Positions 46,695 to 56,533 are shown, numbered from the stretch's first letter. The stretch: 64,000 bases of DNA from Glycomyces buryatensis (GCF_004912275.1 NZ_STGY01000009.1:22778-86777), one strand, 5' to 3'. Made by a program: numbers and translations. The notes: generated from the letters alone by a model not told the origin.

Positions 46695-47380
46695 GAGTTG
46701 TCCAGCACGGCGCGGGCCAGCGCCCGCCACGCCTGCGGCAGCTGGTCGGAGCGGTCGGCCGGAGCCTTCTCGACCGCCGCCCACAGCGCCGCCTCCGCCT
46801 CCAGGACCTCCTCGCCCAGCAGGTGCCGCTCGACGAACTCCAGCCGGTGCTCCCGGCCGGGGAAGAAGTAGCCGGCCGACGCGAACAGCGCCACATACGC
46901 GCGGTGCAGCCCGCCGACGAGCGTCTCGGCCAACTCCCACGGGTCGCCCGTGGCGCCCAGCCGCTCGGCCAGCGTCTCGGTCTCGGCCTCCACGGCAGCC
47001 TTGGAGGCGTCGGCGAGGATCTGCGGGAACTCGGTGACCTCCGCGCGGGCCTTCGAACCCAGCTCGGAGTCGTCGGCCAGGAGGGCGCCGTCGGCGAAGC
47101 CGGCGATGACGCGCAGGGCCTCGGCGCCCGGCTCGGCCCAGCCCTCGCCGCGCATGAGCTCATCGAGCAGCGAGGTGAACTTCTCGACCGTGAGGTTGAC
47201 CGCTTCGCCGCTGGCCTCGGCGGGCACGTCGGTGGTCTCCCAGACGCACACCAGCTCGGCCTCGTCGCCGAACCCGGTCAGCGCCGGACCGTGCGCGTAG
47301 GCGAAGGCCAGGCGTTCATCGTCGTTGATCTCGGCCAGGACGTCAGTGGAAAGACGGAGCACCGCTTGGGGTAGAGACAT
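46691..47380 (-). CDS. Nucleotidyltransferase-like hypothetical protein (DUF4037-like)
   Basis: 229 residues from ATG 47380 (MSLPQAVLRLSTDVLAEIND). 'AHGPALTGFGDEAELVCVW' resembles a nucleotidyltransferase GS...D-x-[DE] strand, but the second acidic residue is poorly placed. The C-terminal part (LVGGLHRAYVALFASAGYFF, 'REHRLEFVERHLL') is like the helical domain of DUF4037/aminoglycoside nucleotidyltransferase-type proteins. Catalytic competence is uncertain. Confidence 0.55.
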   Translation of the reverse strand: MSLPQAVLRLSTDVLAEINDDERLAFAYAHGPALTGFGDEAELVCVWETTDVPAEASGEAVNLTVEKFTSLLDELMRGEGWAEPGAEALRVIAGFADGALLADDSELGSKARAEVTEFPQILADASKAAVEAETETLAERLGATGDPWELAETLVGGLHRAYVALFASAGYFFPGREHRLEFVERHLLGEEVLEAEAALWAAVEKAPADRSDQLPQAWRALARAVLDNS

Positions 47381-47474
47381 ATTCCCAGTGTGACGGCATT
47401 TCGCAACATGTGTCCACCCGATCAAAGGATGTCTGCGGACACTTCATGTCGTATGCCGCGGTTAGCATTTGCGA

Positions 47475-48608
47475 ATGGCATCACCCAACCATCGCGTTCT
47501 CGCCCTCGCTCCGGGGCGCGTCGCGGCCTGGCGGGCGCACTCCCAGCGCCTGCACGGTCCGCGCCACGCCACCCCGATGGACGCGTTCGCGCACCTGGGG
47601 GCGGTCCAGTCCCAGGAATACCACCCCTCGAAGCTCACCCCGGCGATGCGATCCGAACCGGACGCGGGCGGCGCCTTCGCCGCCGCGGAATCGGTCGACG
47701 CGCTCCTCGGCTCCGGCGCGGTGGTGCGCACCCACGTGCTGCGCCCCACCTGGCACACCGTCCCCGCCCCGGACGCGCGCATGATGCTGGCCGCCACGGC
47801 CCAGCGGGTGCAGATGCTTGCGAAGACGCAGTACCGCGAGCTCAACCTCGGCCCGGCACTGCTGGCGAAGAGCGACGAGATCCTGGCCGCGGCGACCAGC
47901 GGTGGGCAGCACCTGACGCGGGAGGAGGCCTCCGAGGAACTGGCCCGCGCCGGGATCGCCGACCCGACCGGGCGGCGGCTCATTCACCTGCTCTTCCACG
48001 CCGAACTGGAGGCGGCGATCTGTTCGGGCACTCCGATCGGCCCCAAGCAGACCTACGCGAACTTCGACGAGCGCGTCCCGGCCGCCTCCATCGACCGCAA
48101 GGACGCCATCCGGGAGCTGGCGCGGCGGTTCTTCGCCTCGCGGGGCCCGGCGACGGTCAAGGACTTCACCCGGTGGTCGAGCCTGACGGTGGCGGACGCG
48201 AACGCGGCGCTGGCCGATCTGGATTTCGACTCGGCCGTGATCGACGGCCGCGTTTGCTACTTCGAGGGCGACGTGCCCGAGGCGGTCGGCGGCTCTCCGG
48301 TGGTCGACTTCGTGCAGGGCTTCGACGAGATGATGTGCTCCTATACGGACTCCAAGGACTGGGTGCGGCACTCGTCCATCCCGCCGACCAGGTTCCCCGA
48401 CCGCCCGAAGTTCAACTCGGCGATCCTGCTGGACGGCCAGGTGATCGGGCACTGGAAGGCCCAGGTCAAGGCCGACCGCGTGGTCATCGACTCCTACCGC
48501 CTGCGCGGGTTCACGGCCGCGGAGATCGCGGCGATGCGCCGCGGCGCCGACCGCCTGCGGACCTGGTACGGAAGGCCCGAAATGGAGCTCGGCCTCGACC
48601 ACGCCTGA
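47475..48608 (+). CDS. AlkZ/YcaQ-like winged-helix DNA glycosylase family protein
   Basis: 377 residues from ATG 47475. The HTH_42 (winged-helix DNA-binding) family pattern is clear: 'AVQSQEYHPSKL' (the Q-x-Q motif used for catalysis in AlkZ-type glycosylases), 'VVRTHVLRPTWHTVPAPDAR', 'LTREEASEELARAGI', 'GPATVKDFTRWSSLTVADAN' and 'DEMMCSYTDSKDWVRHSSIP'. AlkZ enzymes release alkylated or cross-linked bases, some protecting producers from DNA-damaging antibiotics. No biosynthetic genes are nearby, so a general repair role is more likely. Confidence 0.85.
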   Translation: MASPNHRVLALAPGRVAAWRAHSQRLHGPRHATPMDAFAHLGAVQSQEYHPSKLTPAMRSEPDAGGAFAAAESVDALLGSGAVVRTHVLRPTWHTVPAPDARMMLAATAQRVQMLAKTQYRELNLGPALLAKSDEILAAATSGGQHLTREEASEELARAGIADPTGRRLIHLLFHAELEAAICSGTPIGPKQTYANFDERVPAASIDRKDAIRELARRFFASRGPATVKDFTRWSSLTVADANAALADLDFDSAVIDGRVCYFEGDVPEAVGGSPVVDFVQGFDEMMCSYTDSKDWVRHSSIPPTRFPDRPKFNSAILLDGQVIGHWKAQVKADRVVIDSYRLRGFTAAEIAAMRRGADRLRTWYGRPEMELGLDHA

Positions 48609-48832
48609 GGTGCGTCGGGAAGGGACTGCGGCCGCGCTCGGAGGGACTGGTAGAGAACCGGCCGCCCCACCTGACGACCTGTCCTCGGGGCGTGGCCCAG
48701 CTCAGCCGTCGCAGGTCCGAACGGTGCCTCCACTGTGCTGATCGGCCGTACGGTCGGGGGTGCGGTGGTCGCGTTCGACGGTGCGGAGTACCCAGGCGGC
48801 GGCCCGGTCGGCCTCGGTGGCAAAGGCCCTTG

Positions 48833-49426
48833 CTATCGGGTGGCACCGGCCAGGGCCCGCACCGGAGCGGCCGCCGTGCGGCGCCGGTAGTAGTGGACCG
48901 TGAGGACGCCCAGCAGCGGCCCCCAGGCCACGAGCGGTGCGTACGCGACCCAGAAGACGACGGTCTGCCATCCGTGCACGACCAGCTTGGTGGGATTGCC
49001 GTCGACACCCAACCCGAACGCGAACATGACCATCATGTACGTCAGGAACAGCAGCGACACCGCGCCGACCGCGGCCGGGATGACAGCGGCCAGAACCGGC
49101 ACTCTGCGGCCCCGCAATCCCGGAATCCACCGCGGCCAGACCTCGCCCCACACCGTGACCAGGCCGACCGCCAAGAACGCCAGCGCCTCGCTGACCACAC
49201 TGAGCGTGATGATGTACCACCACGGGCCCGCGGCCAGACCGCTCGCCTCGGCGTACAGCGAAGGATCCGTTTCCAACAGCGGCACACCGCCGGCCTTCTC
49301 GACAATCCTCCAAATGCCGGACGGCAGCGCGGTCAGCGCGGTGGCGTAAGCGGCCCACACGGCCCAACGCGGCACCCCCGCTGCGGTCCGTCCATGCATC
49401 CGTTCGGCGAATCCGACAGTGGTCAT
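48833..49426 (-). CDS. Four-helix membrane protein
   Basis: 197 residues from ATG 49426, 8 nt after AGGAG. Four to five hydrophobic segments (VWAAYATALTALPSGIWRIV; 'LSVVSEALAFLAVGLVTVWG'; 'AAVIPAAVGAVSLLFLTYMM'; 'TVVFWVAYAPLVAWGPLLGV') with short loops. No family or motif recognised. The 224 nt between it and the AlkZ-like gene show no further gene. Confidence 0.7.
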   Translation of the reverse strand: MTTVGFAERMHGRTAAGVPRWAVWAAYATALTALPSGIWRIVEKAGGVPLLETDPSLYAEASGLAAGPWWYIITLSVVSEALAFLAVGLVTVWGEVWPRWIPGLRGRRVPVLAAVIPAAVGAVSLLFLTYMMVMFAFGLGVDGNPTKLVVHGWQTVVFWVAYAPLVAWGPLLGVLTVHYYRRRTAAAPVRALAGATR

Positions 49427-49790
49427 TCGGGACTCCTGGTATCGACTCGGGGATCGCGGGTTCTCCCGCTCGCGCGCCGGTCCACTCACACCGGTTCGCT
49501 GCTTCCGAGTGTCGCTCGACCGTCGAGCACGCCGCCTCCCCCGAGAGCCGCGCATCGGTCCCCCTCAAGGGGGAGATGCGTCGACTGCCCTGGTCGACTT
49601 CACCGGAACCTGAACGGCCAATGAGGGCCCCTATGGACCCTTGGTGGGCTTCGTCCGGCTGGTGCGGCCGGAGGGGGCGTGAAGCCCTCGAAGGGGAGGA
49701 ACCGCAAGAGCGATGCCACTGGAAATTGGATTTTGGAGCGTTCGGGTCGCCAGTGGTGAGAAACGTGCGAGCCCGGCCCGGCCGCGATTG
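49427..49790. other. Intergenic stretch without a recognisable gene
   Basis: About 360 nt upstream of the membrane-protein gene. It contains a small hairpin (CCCCCT-caa-GGGGG near 49561-49573) and frames that are Arg/Pro-rich and not convincing as proteins. No RNA gene was seen. Confidence 0.5.
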
Positions 49791-49793
49791 ACA

Positions 49794-49822
49794 AAGGGGC
49801 GGCGGATATTCCGCCGCCCCTT
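49794..49822 (-). terminator. Rho-independent terminator of the DUF885 operon
   Basis: AAGGGGCGGCGGA pairs perfectly with TCCGCCGCCCCTT (13 bp, 3-nt loop), 13 nt past the stop on the minus strand, followed by TTTGTC. Confidence 0.85.
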
Positions 49823-49835
49823 CCGTCCTATTCGC

Positions 49836-51536
49836 TTAGAGCCGGCCGAGGGCCTCGGCGAAGGGGTCGAGGCCCATCGAGCCGAGGTTCAGGGAGTCCG
49901 AGTGGAACTGCTTGAGGCTGAAGTCCTCGCCCTTGCGGGCCTTGTAGTCCTCGCGGGCCTGCATCCACAGGCGCTCGCCGACCTTGTAGGACGGGGCCTG
50001 GCCCGGCCATCCGAGGTAGCGGTTGCGCTCGAACTTGAGCATGTCGTCCTCGATGGTGCGGGTGTGGGCGCGCATGAACTCGTACATCTTCTCGCCGTCC
50101 CACTCCTCGCCGGCGCGCCAGCCGAACGGGTTGTCCTCGGGGATCGCCAGCTCGCAGTGGAGCCCGATGTCGACGATCACGCGCGCGGCACGGAAGGCCT
50201 GCGCGTCCAGCATGCCGAGGCGCCCGGCCGGGTCGTCGTCGTAGTAGCCCAGCTCGTCCATGAGCCGCTCGGAGTAGAGCGCCCAGCCCTCGCCGTGGCC
50301 CGAGCACCACATCAGCTGGCGCTGGAAGCGGTTGAGCAGCTCGATGCGCGCCATCGTCTGGCCCACCTGGAGGTGGTGACCCGGCACGCCCTCGTGGTAC
50401 ACGGTGGACTTCTCACGCCACTTGCCGAACAGCTTCTGGCCCTCGGGCACCGACCACCACATCGCGCCCGGACGGGAGAAGTCCTCGCTCGGCGGGGTGT
50501 AGTAGATCGCCCCGTCCTCGGTCGGCGCGATCTTGCAGTCGATCGTGCGGATCGGCTCGGGGATGTCGAAGTGATCGTCGGCCAGGTCGGCGATGGTCGA
50601 GTCGGCGAGGTGCTGCATCCAGTCGCGGAAGACCTCTTTATCGGTGAGGTTCTGTGACGGATCCTCGTCCAGGAACGCCACGACCTCCTCGATCGACGCG
50701 CCCGGCTTGATCCGAGCGCACGTCGCCAACATGTCGTCCTCGATGCGCGCGAGCTCTTTCCAGCCCCACGCGTACGTCTCCTCGAGGTCGATCTCGGCGC
50801 CGATGAAGTACCTGGACGCCCGCGAGTAGCGGTCGCGGCCCACGGCGTCCTTCTCGGGCGCCTGGTCGGCCAGCTCCTCGCGCAGGAACAGCGCGAACTG
50901 CGTCGCCGCCCGCCGCGCGGCCGCCGCGCCGTTGGAGAGCGCGATCCGCAGCGGGCCCTTCGTGATCTTCTCGCCGTCGACGGTGACCGAGTCGATCAGC
51001 CCCATCCAGAAGTCGGTGTCCGGACCCTTGGCGCCGTTCCAGTTGTCGCAGTGCTGGGCGACCTCCAGGATCTGGCGCCTGGCCGGCACGCGGTCGGCCG
51101 CGGCCTCGGCGCGCAGCGTCTCGGTGTACTGCCCGAACGCCGTCGGGACGGCGTCGAGGCGCTTCGCGATGTTCTCGGCGGCCTCGGTGCCCTCCTTCGG
51201 CATGAGGTCGAAGATCTGGCGGACGCTGTGGACCGGGGAGGCCAGCACGTTCAGGCCCAGGTACTCGTCGCCGGCGTCGTGGCGCTCCAGCGACAGCTTG
51301 ATCCGCTCCAGGATCGCGGCCTTGGCGGCGCGCTCGCGCTCGTCGACCGGCTCCGCCGCCTCGAGGTCGGCGATCGCGCGGCGGTTCAGCTCCGCGTGGG
51401 CCTCCGCACCGGCGGGAGAGAGGTCATCGAGCTCGTGGTCGTGACCGGGCACGCCGATCGCGGTGGCTTCGATGGGGCTGAGGGCGATGGCATCCTCAAC
51501 GTACTTGTCAGCGATCTCGTCGATGATTCGTCTCAT
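49836..51536 (-). CDS. DUF885-family metallopeptidase-like protein
   Basis: 566 residues; ATG 51536 overlaps the tyrA stop (ATGA). The DUF885 hallmark 'VYHEGVPGHHLQVGQ' near residue 378 carries HE-x3-H (zinc site), and 'GHGEGWALYSERLMDELG' supplies a further acidic ligand. Many members are annotated as carboxypeptidase-like, and substrates are mostly unknown. No signal peptide is seen, so it should be cytoplasmic. It is the last gene of a three-gene overlapping unit with a GroES-like gene and tyrA. Confidence 0.88.
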   Translation of the reverse strand: MRRIIDEIADKYVEDAIALSPIEATAIGVPGHDHELDDLSPAGAEAHAELNRRAIADLEAAEPVDERERAAKAAILERIKLSLERHDAGDEYLGLNVLASPVHSVRQIFDLMPKEGTEAAENIAKRLDAVPTAFGQYTETLRAEAAADRVPARRQILEVAQHCDNWNGAKGPDTDFWMGLIDSVTVDGEKITKGPLRIALSNGAAAARRAATQFALFLREELADQAPEKDAVGRDRYSRASRYFIGAEIDLEETYAWGWKELARIEDDMLATCARIKPGASIEEVVAFLDEDPSQNLTDKEVFRDWMQHLADSTIADLADDHFDIPEPIRTIDCKIAPTEDGAIYYTPPSEDFSRPGAMWWSVPEGQKLFGKWREKSTVYHEGVPGHHLQVGQTMARIELLNRFQRQLMWCSGHGEGWALYSERLMDELGYYDDDPAGRLGMLDAQAFRAARVIVDIGLHCELAIPEDNPFGWRAGEEWDGEKMYEFMRAHTRTIEDDMLKFERNRYLGWPGQAPSYKVGERLWMQAREDYKARKGEDFSLKQFHSDSLNLGSMGLDPFAEALGRL

Positions 51537-52483
51537 GGATTGGACTTTACGCGAGGTCGCCGCACGGTCGCGACCTCAATGCCGTGCACCGATTCCACCC
51601 ATCCGCCGTCCACGCCGAGCCGCAGCAGCGCCTCCCGCGTCAGCGGAATCTCCTCCGCCTCACCCGGCTCCGGCGGCCACGACTGCCGCAGCTGCCGCGC
51701 CTCGTCGAGCCAGTCGCGCATCCGGAAGTCGTAGTGGACGAGATCGTCGCCGATCTTCACGGCCGTCTCGAGGAACACGTCCGAGAACTGCTGCCAGGCG
51801 TGCGCCAACTGCACCGCGTTGTGCCGGATCATCCCCTCCACCAGATGGGTCGGGCTGGCCGCGACGCGCGTGCCGTCCCGGAACGAACCGGCCGCGAGCG
51901 TGCGGTCCAACGGGTCCGCCGCCAAATGCGTCAGCGCCGCCGCCACCAGGTGTTCGATGTGCGAGACCCGCGCGACGGCGGCGTCGTGCTGCTCGGCCGT
52001 CGTCGGCACCACCTGCGCCCCGATCGACGTCCACAGCCGAGCGAGCTCGGTCCAGTCGTCCAGATCGGTCGCCTCGTCGATGCACAGCACCCACTTGCGG
52101 CCCCGGAACAGCCCCGGCTCGGCCGCGGCCCAGCCCGAGGTCTCCTTGCCCGCCATGGGATGCCCGCCCACGTACCGGCACGTCTCGGAGAAGATCCGCA
52201 TCGGCCGGCCCTTGACGGAGGCGACATCGGTGAGGATCCCGTCGAAGAACTTGGGATGGAAGATCCTCGCGTGCTTGCCGATGTCGTCGTTCATCGGCAG
52301 CGCCAGCACCGCCACATCGGAGCGGCTGAGCAGCTCCGGGTCCTCGGCCACCTCGAAGAACTCCGACGCGGCCTCGCGGGTCGCGTCGTTCGCGTCCCCG
52401 CCGATCACCTCGTGGCCGGCCTCGGCCAGCGCCAAAGCGACCGAACCGCCGATCAGGCCCAGCCCGTACACCGCGATGCGCAT
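51533..52483 (-). CDS. tyrA: Prephenate dehydrogenase
   Basis: 316 residues from ATG 52483; the longer frame upstream overlaps the GroES-like gene and is not used. 'MRIAVYGLGLIGGSVALALA' is the NAD-binding Rossmann start, 'GGHPMAGKETSGWAAAEPGL' is the conserved prephenate-site segment, and 'HIEHLVAAAL' the helical dimerisation domain. It oxidises prephenate to 4-hydroxyphenylpyruvate for tyrosine synthesis. No C-terminal ACT domain is present. It overlaps its neighbours at both ends (TGATG and ATGA). Confidence 0.92.
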   Translation of the reverse strand: MRIAVYGLGLIGGSVALALAEAGHEVIGGDANDATREAASEFFEVAEDPELLSRSDVAVLALPMNDDIGKHARIFHPKFFDGILTDVASVKGRPMRIFSETCRYVGGHPMAGKETSGWAAAEPGLFRGRKWVLCIDEATDLDDWTELARLWTSIGAQVVPTTAEQHDAAVARVSHIEHLVAAALTHLAADPLDRTLAAGSFRDGTRVAASPTHLVEGMIRHNAVQLAHAWQQFSDVFLETAVKIGDDLVHYDFRMRDWLDEARQLRQSWPPEPGEAEEIPLTREALLRLGVDGGWVESVHGIEVATVRRPRVKSNP

Positions 52484-52821
52484 CAGAGGTACAGCCCGGT
52501 ATTGGCGTCGCTGACGCGCCCTGCGGCCACGGCGTGGATGTCCCGCTCGCGCATGAGAATGTAAGTGCGGCCCTGTATCTCGACCTCGGCCTTGTCCTCG
52601 GGGTCGAACAGGACCCGGTCCCCGGGCTCGACGGAGCGGACCAGCGGGCCCACCCCGACCGCCTCGGCCCAGTGCAGCCGGCGGCCCATGACGGCGGTGG
52701 CGGGGATGACGATCCCCGCGGCGGAGCGGCGCTCGGTCTCGGCATCCTCGCGCACCAGAAGCCGGTCGTGCAGCAGACGTATCGGCAGCCCGGACTCGGT
52801 GTCCAACGGTGTATCGGTCAC
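52483..52821 (-). CDS. GroES-like co-chaperone protein
   Basis: 112 residues from GTG 52821. The GroES/Cpn10 fold pattern is visible: 'IRLLHDRLLVREDAETERRS', 'AAGIVIP', 'AVGVGPLVRSVEPGDRVLFD', 'YILMRERDIHAV'. It is not next to a groEL, and the mobile loop differs from standard GroES, so it is likely a paralogue. Its stop overlaps the tyrA start (TGATG). Confidence 0.85.
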   Translation of the reverse strand: MTDTPLDTESGLPIRLLHDRLLVREDAETERRSAAGIVIPATAVMGRRLHWAEAVGVGPLVRSVEPGDRVLFDPEDKAEVEIQGRTYILMRERDIHAVAAGRVSDANTGLYL

Positions 52822-53067
52822 AACGCCCGAGCTTACCGCCCACGCCCGTCACCCCGCCCATCCGCTCGCTCCGCTCGGAAACTCGAAAGACTCGCCGTGC
52901 CGGACGGCTCGCCCCGAACCAGAGTGAACGCCACCCCGTCCGCCGGAGGCGCGGTGCAGTGCGAGCGGTGCGACGCACGGCTCGCACCGCGCCGCCACCG
53001 CAGGCGCTGTCGGCGCGAACCGGTACGGTACTGAAGACGTCACACCCGCGTCGTTTTGGGAGATATC

Positions 53068-54414
53068 GTGAGCCGATTCCGCCGCACCACCGCCCGCGCG
53101 AGACAGCTGTGGATCGGCATGCGCCTCAACCCATACGCCGAACGGGTCGGAGCCGCGCGCGCGCGACGAGGCGAGGACGAACCCGTCCCCGCGATCACCG
53201 CCCCCTCAGACGACGACCTCCCCCCGATCGACGTCGCCGAGACCGCCGACGACGAGAACCTCGAGCGCCGCTACGTACCCGTCGGCCTCGCCGTCGGCGC
53301 CGCCTGGGCGTGGCGGATGCTCGTCATCGGCGCGATGATAGCGGTGGTCCTATGGCTGCTCAGCCACGTCACCATCGTCGTCATCCCCATCGCCATCTCC
53401 TTCCTGCTCGCCGCGATGCTCCAACCGCTCGCCGCCTGGCTGATCCGTCACGGCTGGAACCGGTCCCTGGCCTCGATCCTGGTGCTCATCGCCGGCGTCG
53501 GCGTCGTAGTGCTGGTCATGACCTTCGTGGTGCGCCAGTTCATTGATTCGGTCCCGGAGTTCTGGAACCAGATCGAAGTAGGCCTCCAGCGGGCCCAGGA
53601 ATGGCTGGAAGGCGGTCCGTGGGGGCTGGACGGCGCCGAGATCGCGGCGTTCCTGGCCAATATCCAAGACCAGGTCACCGACTGGTTCTCGGACAATTCG
53701 CAGAGCCTCGTCCAAAGCGGCGTCGACATCGCCGGGACGACGCTCTCAGGCCTGGGCTACTTCTTCACCGGCCTGTTCCTGTGCCTGTTCGCCACCTACT
53801 TCTTCATCCGCGACGGCCGCAAGATCTGGAACTTCCTCACCGGCATGCTTCCGGCGGCCGGCCGCGACTCGATGCGCTACGCCGGCGGCGCCGGCTGGTC
53901 GACCCTGGTGCAGTACATGCGCACCGTGATCGTGGTCGCCGCCGTCGACGCGATCTTCATCGGACTGGGCCTGTGGCTGCTGGACATCCCGCTGTGGCTG
54001 CCGCTGACGACACTGGTTTTCCTCGGCGCATTCATCCCGATCGTCGGCGCCACCGTATCGGGTGCGGTCGCCGTCGTCGTCGCGCTCGTCGGTACCGAGA
54101 ACGGCCTGTGGAACGCGGTGATCGTGCTCGCGATCGTCCTGGCCGTCCAGCAGATCGAGTCGAACCTGTTGCAACCGATCCTCATGAGCCGCGCCGTCAA
54201 GCTCCACCCCCTGGCGATCATCCTCGCCGTCACCGCCGGCGGCTTCACCTTCGGCATCATGGGCGCGCTCATCGCCGTCCCAGTGCTGGCCATCATCAAC
54301 GGCACCGTCCGCGCCCTCAACCGCTACCGCGACGCCCGTCGCGAAGCCGAGTCCGCCGAAGCGGCCGGAACCGACCCCACCGATCTTGGAGAGGCCTCGG
54401 CCCAGACCACATGA
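53068..54414 (+). CDS. AI-2E family transporter
   Basis: 448 residues from GTG 53068 behind GGGAG; the TTG 12 nt earlier is less likely. An N-terminal 75-residue polar tail precedes eight hydrophobic segments. 'VIPIAISFLLAAMLQPLAAW' at the start and 'QQIESNLLQPILMSRAVKLH' with 'GGFTFGIMGALIAVPVLAII' near the end are AI-2E (TqsA/YdiK/PerM) signatures. The family exports small molecules or ions; the substrate is unknown. It overlaps the helicase gene by ATGA. Confidence 0.9.
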   Translation: MSRFRRTTARARQLWIGMRLNPYAERVGAARARRGEDEPVPAITAPSDDDLPPIDVAETADDENLERRYVPVGLAVGAAWAWRMLVIGAMIAVVLWLLSHVTIVVIPIAISFLLAAMLQPLAAWLIRHGWNRSLASILVLIAGVGVVVLVMTFVVRQFIDSVPEFWNQIEVGLQRAQEWLEGGPWGLDGAEIAAFLANIQDQVTDWFSDNSQSLVQSGVDIAGTTLSGLGYFFTGLFLCLFATYFFIRDGRKIWNFLTGMLPAAGRDSMRYAGGAGWSTLVQYMRTVIVVAAVDAIFIGLGLWLLDIPLWLPLTTLVFLGAFIPIVGATVSGAVAVVVALVGTENGLWNAVIVLAIVLAVQQIESNLLQPILMSRAVKLHPLAIILAVTAGGFTFGIMGALIAVPVLAIINGTVRALNRYRDARREAESAEAAGTDPTDLGEASAQTT

Positions 54415-56345
54415 GCAGCACCGCAATCGACGTCCTCGACGCGGCGGTGGCCGCGACCCCCGGCGGCCAGGCCCGCGAAGGCCAGCGCCAGATGTGCGAG
54501 GCGGTCGAGGCCGCCATCGAGTCGGGGAACCACCTGCTCGTCCAGGCGGGCACCGGCACCGGCAAGTCCCTCGCCTACCTGTGCGCGGCGCTGGCCGCCG
54601 GACGGCCCGTCGTCGTCTCGACCGCGACGCTCGCGCTCCAGCACCAGCTCGTCGCCGTCGACCTGCCGCGACTGGTCGAGGCCGTCGGCCCCGTGCTGGG
54701 CCGCACGCCGACGTTCGCACTGCTCAAGGGCCGCCACAACTACCTGTGCAAACGCAAGATCGCCGGGGACGACGAAGAGGACGCCGGTGCGCTCGAAGGC
54801 ACCGAGGAACTCAAGTGGGCCGGCCAGCAGAAGTCCTTCGCCAAGCAGGTGCAGCGGCTGTACGAGTGGGCGAACGAGACCGACACCGGCGACCGGGACG
54901 ACCTCGATCCCGGCGTGAGCGACCGCGCCTGGAAGCAGGGTTCGACCTCGTCGACGGAGTGCCCCGGCGCCAAGGACTGCGCGCAGGGCCCGGACTGCTT
55001 CGCCGAGGCCGCGCGAGCCCGCGCCCACGAGGCCGACATCGTCGTCACCAATCACGCCCTGCTGTCCATCGACATGATGAACGAGCGGACCGTCCTGCCC
55101 GAGCACGCGGTGCTCATTGTGGACGAGGCGCACGAACTGGTCGACCGCGTCACCTCCGCGGCGCGGGCCGAGCTGGTCCCGGCGCGGCTGCGCTGGCTGG
55201 CGAAGCGGGGCCGCCGCCTGGTCGACACCGACGTGGCCGATGCCCTGGGTGAGGCCGCCGACGCTCTCGAGGGCGCGTTGAACGCGGCCGGCGAGCGCCG
55301 GTTCACCGGCGAGCTGCCGGCGCCGCTCGTCGGAGCACTGAACCTCATCAACGGCGCCTGCGTCAAGGCCACCACGATGCTCTCCAACCTCGACTCCGAG
55401 ACGAAGAAGCAGTTGAGCGCCCAGCAGCTCAAGGCCGGGCTGGTCGAGGCGATCGAGACGGCCGGGCGGTGCATCGGCCCCGCCGGGGACGATGTCATCT
55501 GGTCGGAGCCGAACGGGCCGCAGCTGGTGGCCGCGCCGCTGTCGGTCGGCGGGCTGCTCGCGACGATGCTGTACGAGGAGCGCACGGTCATCGCCACGTC
55601 GGCGACGCTGACCCTCGGCGGCAAGTTCGACACCGTCGCGCGCGGACTGGGCCTTCCCGCCGGAGAAGAGGGCTGGTCCTCGCTCGACGTGGGCTCCCCG
55701 TTCGACTACCGCAAGCAGGGCATCCTCTACGTCGCCTCCAGTCTGCCCCGCCCGACCGCCTCGGGTCTGTCCGAAGAGGTCGGCAAGGAGCTGCTGCGCC
55801 TGGTCGAGGCCAGCCGGGGCGGGACGCTCGGCCTGTTCTCCTCCAAGCGGGCCGCCGAGGCCGCGGCCGAGTTGCTGCGCGCCCAGACCGACTACGACAT
55901 CCTCCTCCAAGGGGAGGAGACCCTCGGGAGCCTCGTCAAGCGCTTCAAGGAGGAGGACTCGACGTGTCTGCTCGGCGTCATGAGCCTGTGGCAGGGCGTC
56001 GACGTGCCGGGCATGACGTGCAGGCTGGTGGTGGTCGACCGGATTCCGTTCCCGCGTCCGACCGAGCCGCTGACCGCCGCCCGGAGCGAGGCGGCCGACA
56101 AGGCCGGTCGCTCGGGGTTCGCGGAGGTGTCGGTGCCGTCGGCGGCGATCCGGCTGGCGCAGGGCGCCGGTCGCCTCATCCGCCGCACCACCGACAAGGG
56201 CGTGGTCGCCATTCTCGACTCGCGGCTGGAGACCAGCCGGTCCTACGGCCGCTTCATGCGGGATTCGCTGCCGCCGTTCTGGTACACGACGAAGTCCGAC
56301 TCGGTGGTCGGGGCACTGGGCCGCCTCGCCGACTCCCCGGACTGA
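54411..56345 (+). CDS. dinG: DinG/XPD-type ATP-dependent DNA helicase
   Basis: 644 residues from ATG 54411, which overlaps the AI-2E stop. Walker A 'GTGTGKSLAYL' near 46-52 and 'VDEAHELVDR' (DEAH) near 237 are clear. Four Cys for an iron-sulfur cluster are placed as in XPD/DinG (NYLCKRK; STEC; KDC; PDC). C-terminal motifs include 'GVMSLWQGVDVPG' and 'RLAQGAGRLIRR' (motif VI Q-x2-GR-x-IR). It is a 5'-3' helicase for damaged or structured DNA. Coupling to the transporter looks incidental. Confidence 0.93.
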   Translation: MSSTAIDVLDAAVAATPGGQAREGQRQMCEAVEAAIESGNHLLVQAGTGTGKSLAYLCAALAAGRPVVVSTATLALQHQLVAVDLPRLVEAVGPVLGRTPTFALLKGRHNYLCKRKIAGDDEEDAGALEGTEELKWAGQQKSFAKQVQRLYEWANETDTGDRDDLDPGVSDRAWKQGSTSSTECPGAKDCAQGPDCFAEAARARAHEADIVVTNHALLSIDMMNERTVLPEHAVLIVDEAHELVDRVTSAARAELVPARLRWLAKRGRRLVDTDVADALGEAADALEGALNAAGERRFTGELPAPLVGALNLINGACVKATTMLSNLDSETKKQLSAQQLKAGLVEAIETAGRCIGPAGDDVIWSEPNGPQLVAAPLSVGGLLATMLYEERTVIATSATLTLGGKFDTVARGLGLPAGEEGWSSLDVGSPFDYRKQGILYVASSLPRPTASGLSEEVGKELLRLVEASRGGTLGLFSSKRAAEAAAELLRAQTDYDILLQGEETLGSLVKRFKEEDSTCLLGVMSLWQGVDVPGMTCRLVVVDRIPFPRPTEPLTAARSEAADKAGRSGFAEVSVPSAAIRLAQGAGRLIRRTTDKGVVAILDSRLETSRSYGRFMRDSLPPFWYTTKSDSVVGALGRLADSPD

Positions 56346-56504
56346 CGGCGCCGGCCGAGCGGGCCGGGCGACCACGCGGACCGGCCGCGCCCGCGAACCG
56401 GCTTCGAAGTGCCGCCGCCGCTTTTCGATCGGTCGATGGAGACCCGGGTTTACGCCCGCGGCTGAGGGGCAACTCCGTACACCATGGATGACCCCTCGAC
56501 CCAA

Positions 56505-56533
56505 GGTGAACATAAAGTGAATTCATTGCGAAC
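56505..56533 (-). promoter_or_regulatory. PHO-box-like direct repeats upstream of the phosphate uptake genes
   Basis: On the minus strand three units with an 11-nt period read GTTCGCA, ATTCACT, GTTCACC (56533-56527, 56522-56516, 56511-56505). The last is a perfect match to the actinobacterial PhoP unit GTTCACC. Another GTTCACC lies on the plus strand at 56603-56609. They sit 170-200 and 95 nt before the PhoU-like/Pit genes, which fits PhoP control under phosphate limitation. Confidence 0.7.

Noticed and set aside
47390..49624. A 744-codon open frame on the plus strand
   Set aside because: It is a shadow of the AlkZ-like gene in another frame. The product is Arg/Pro/Gly-rich and runs through the intergenic region and antisense to the membrane-protein gene.
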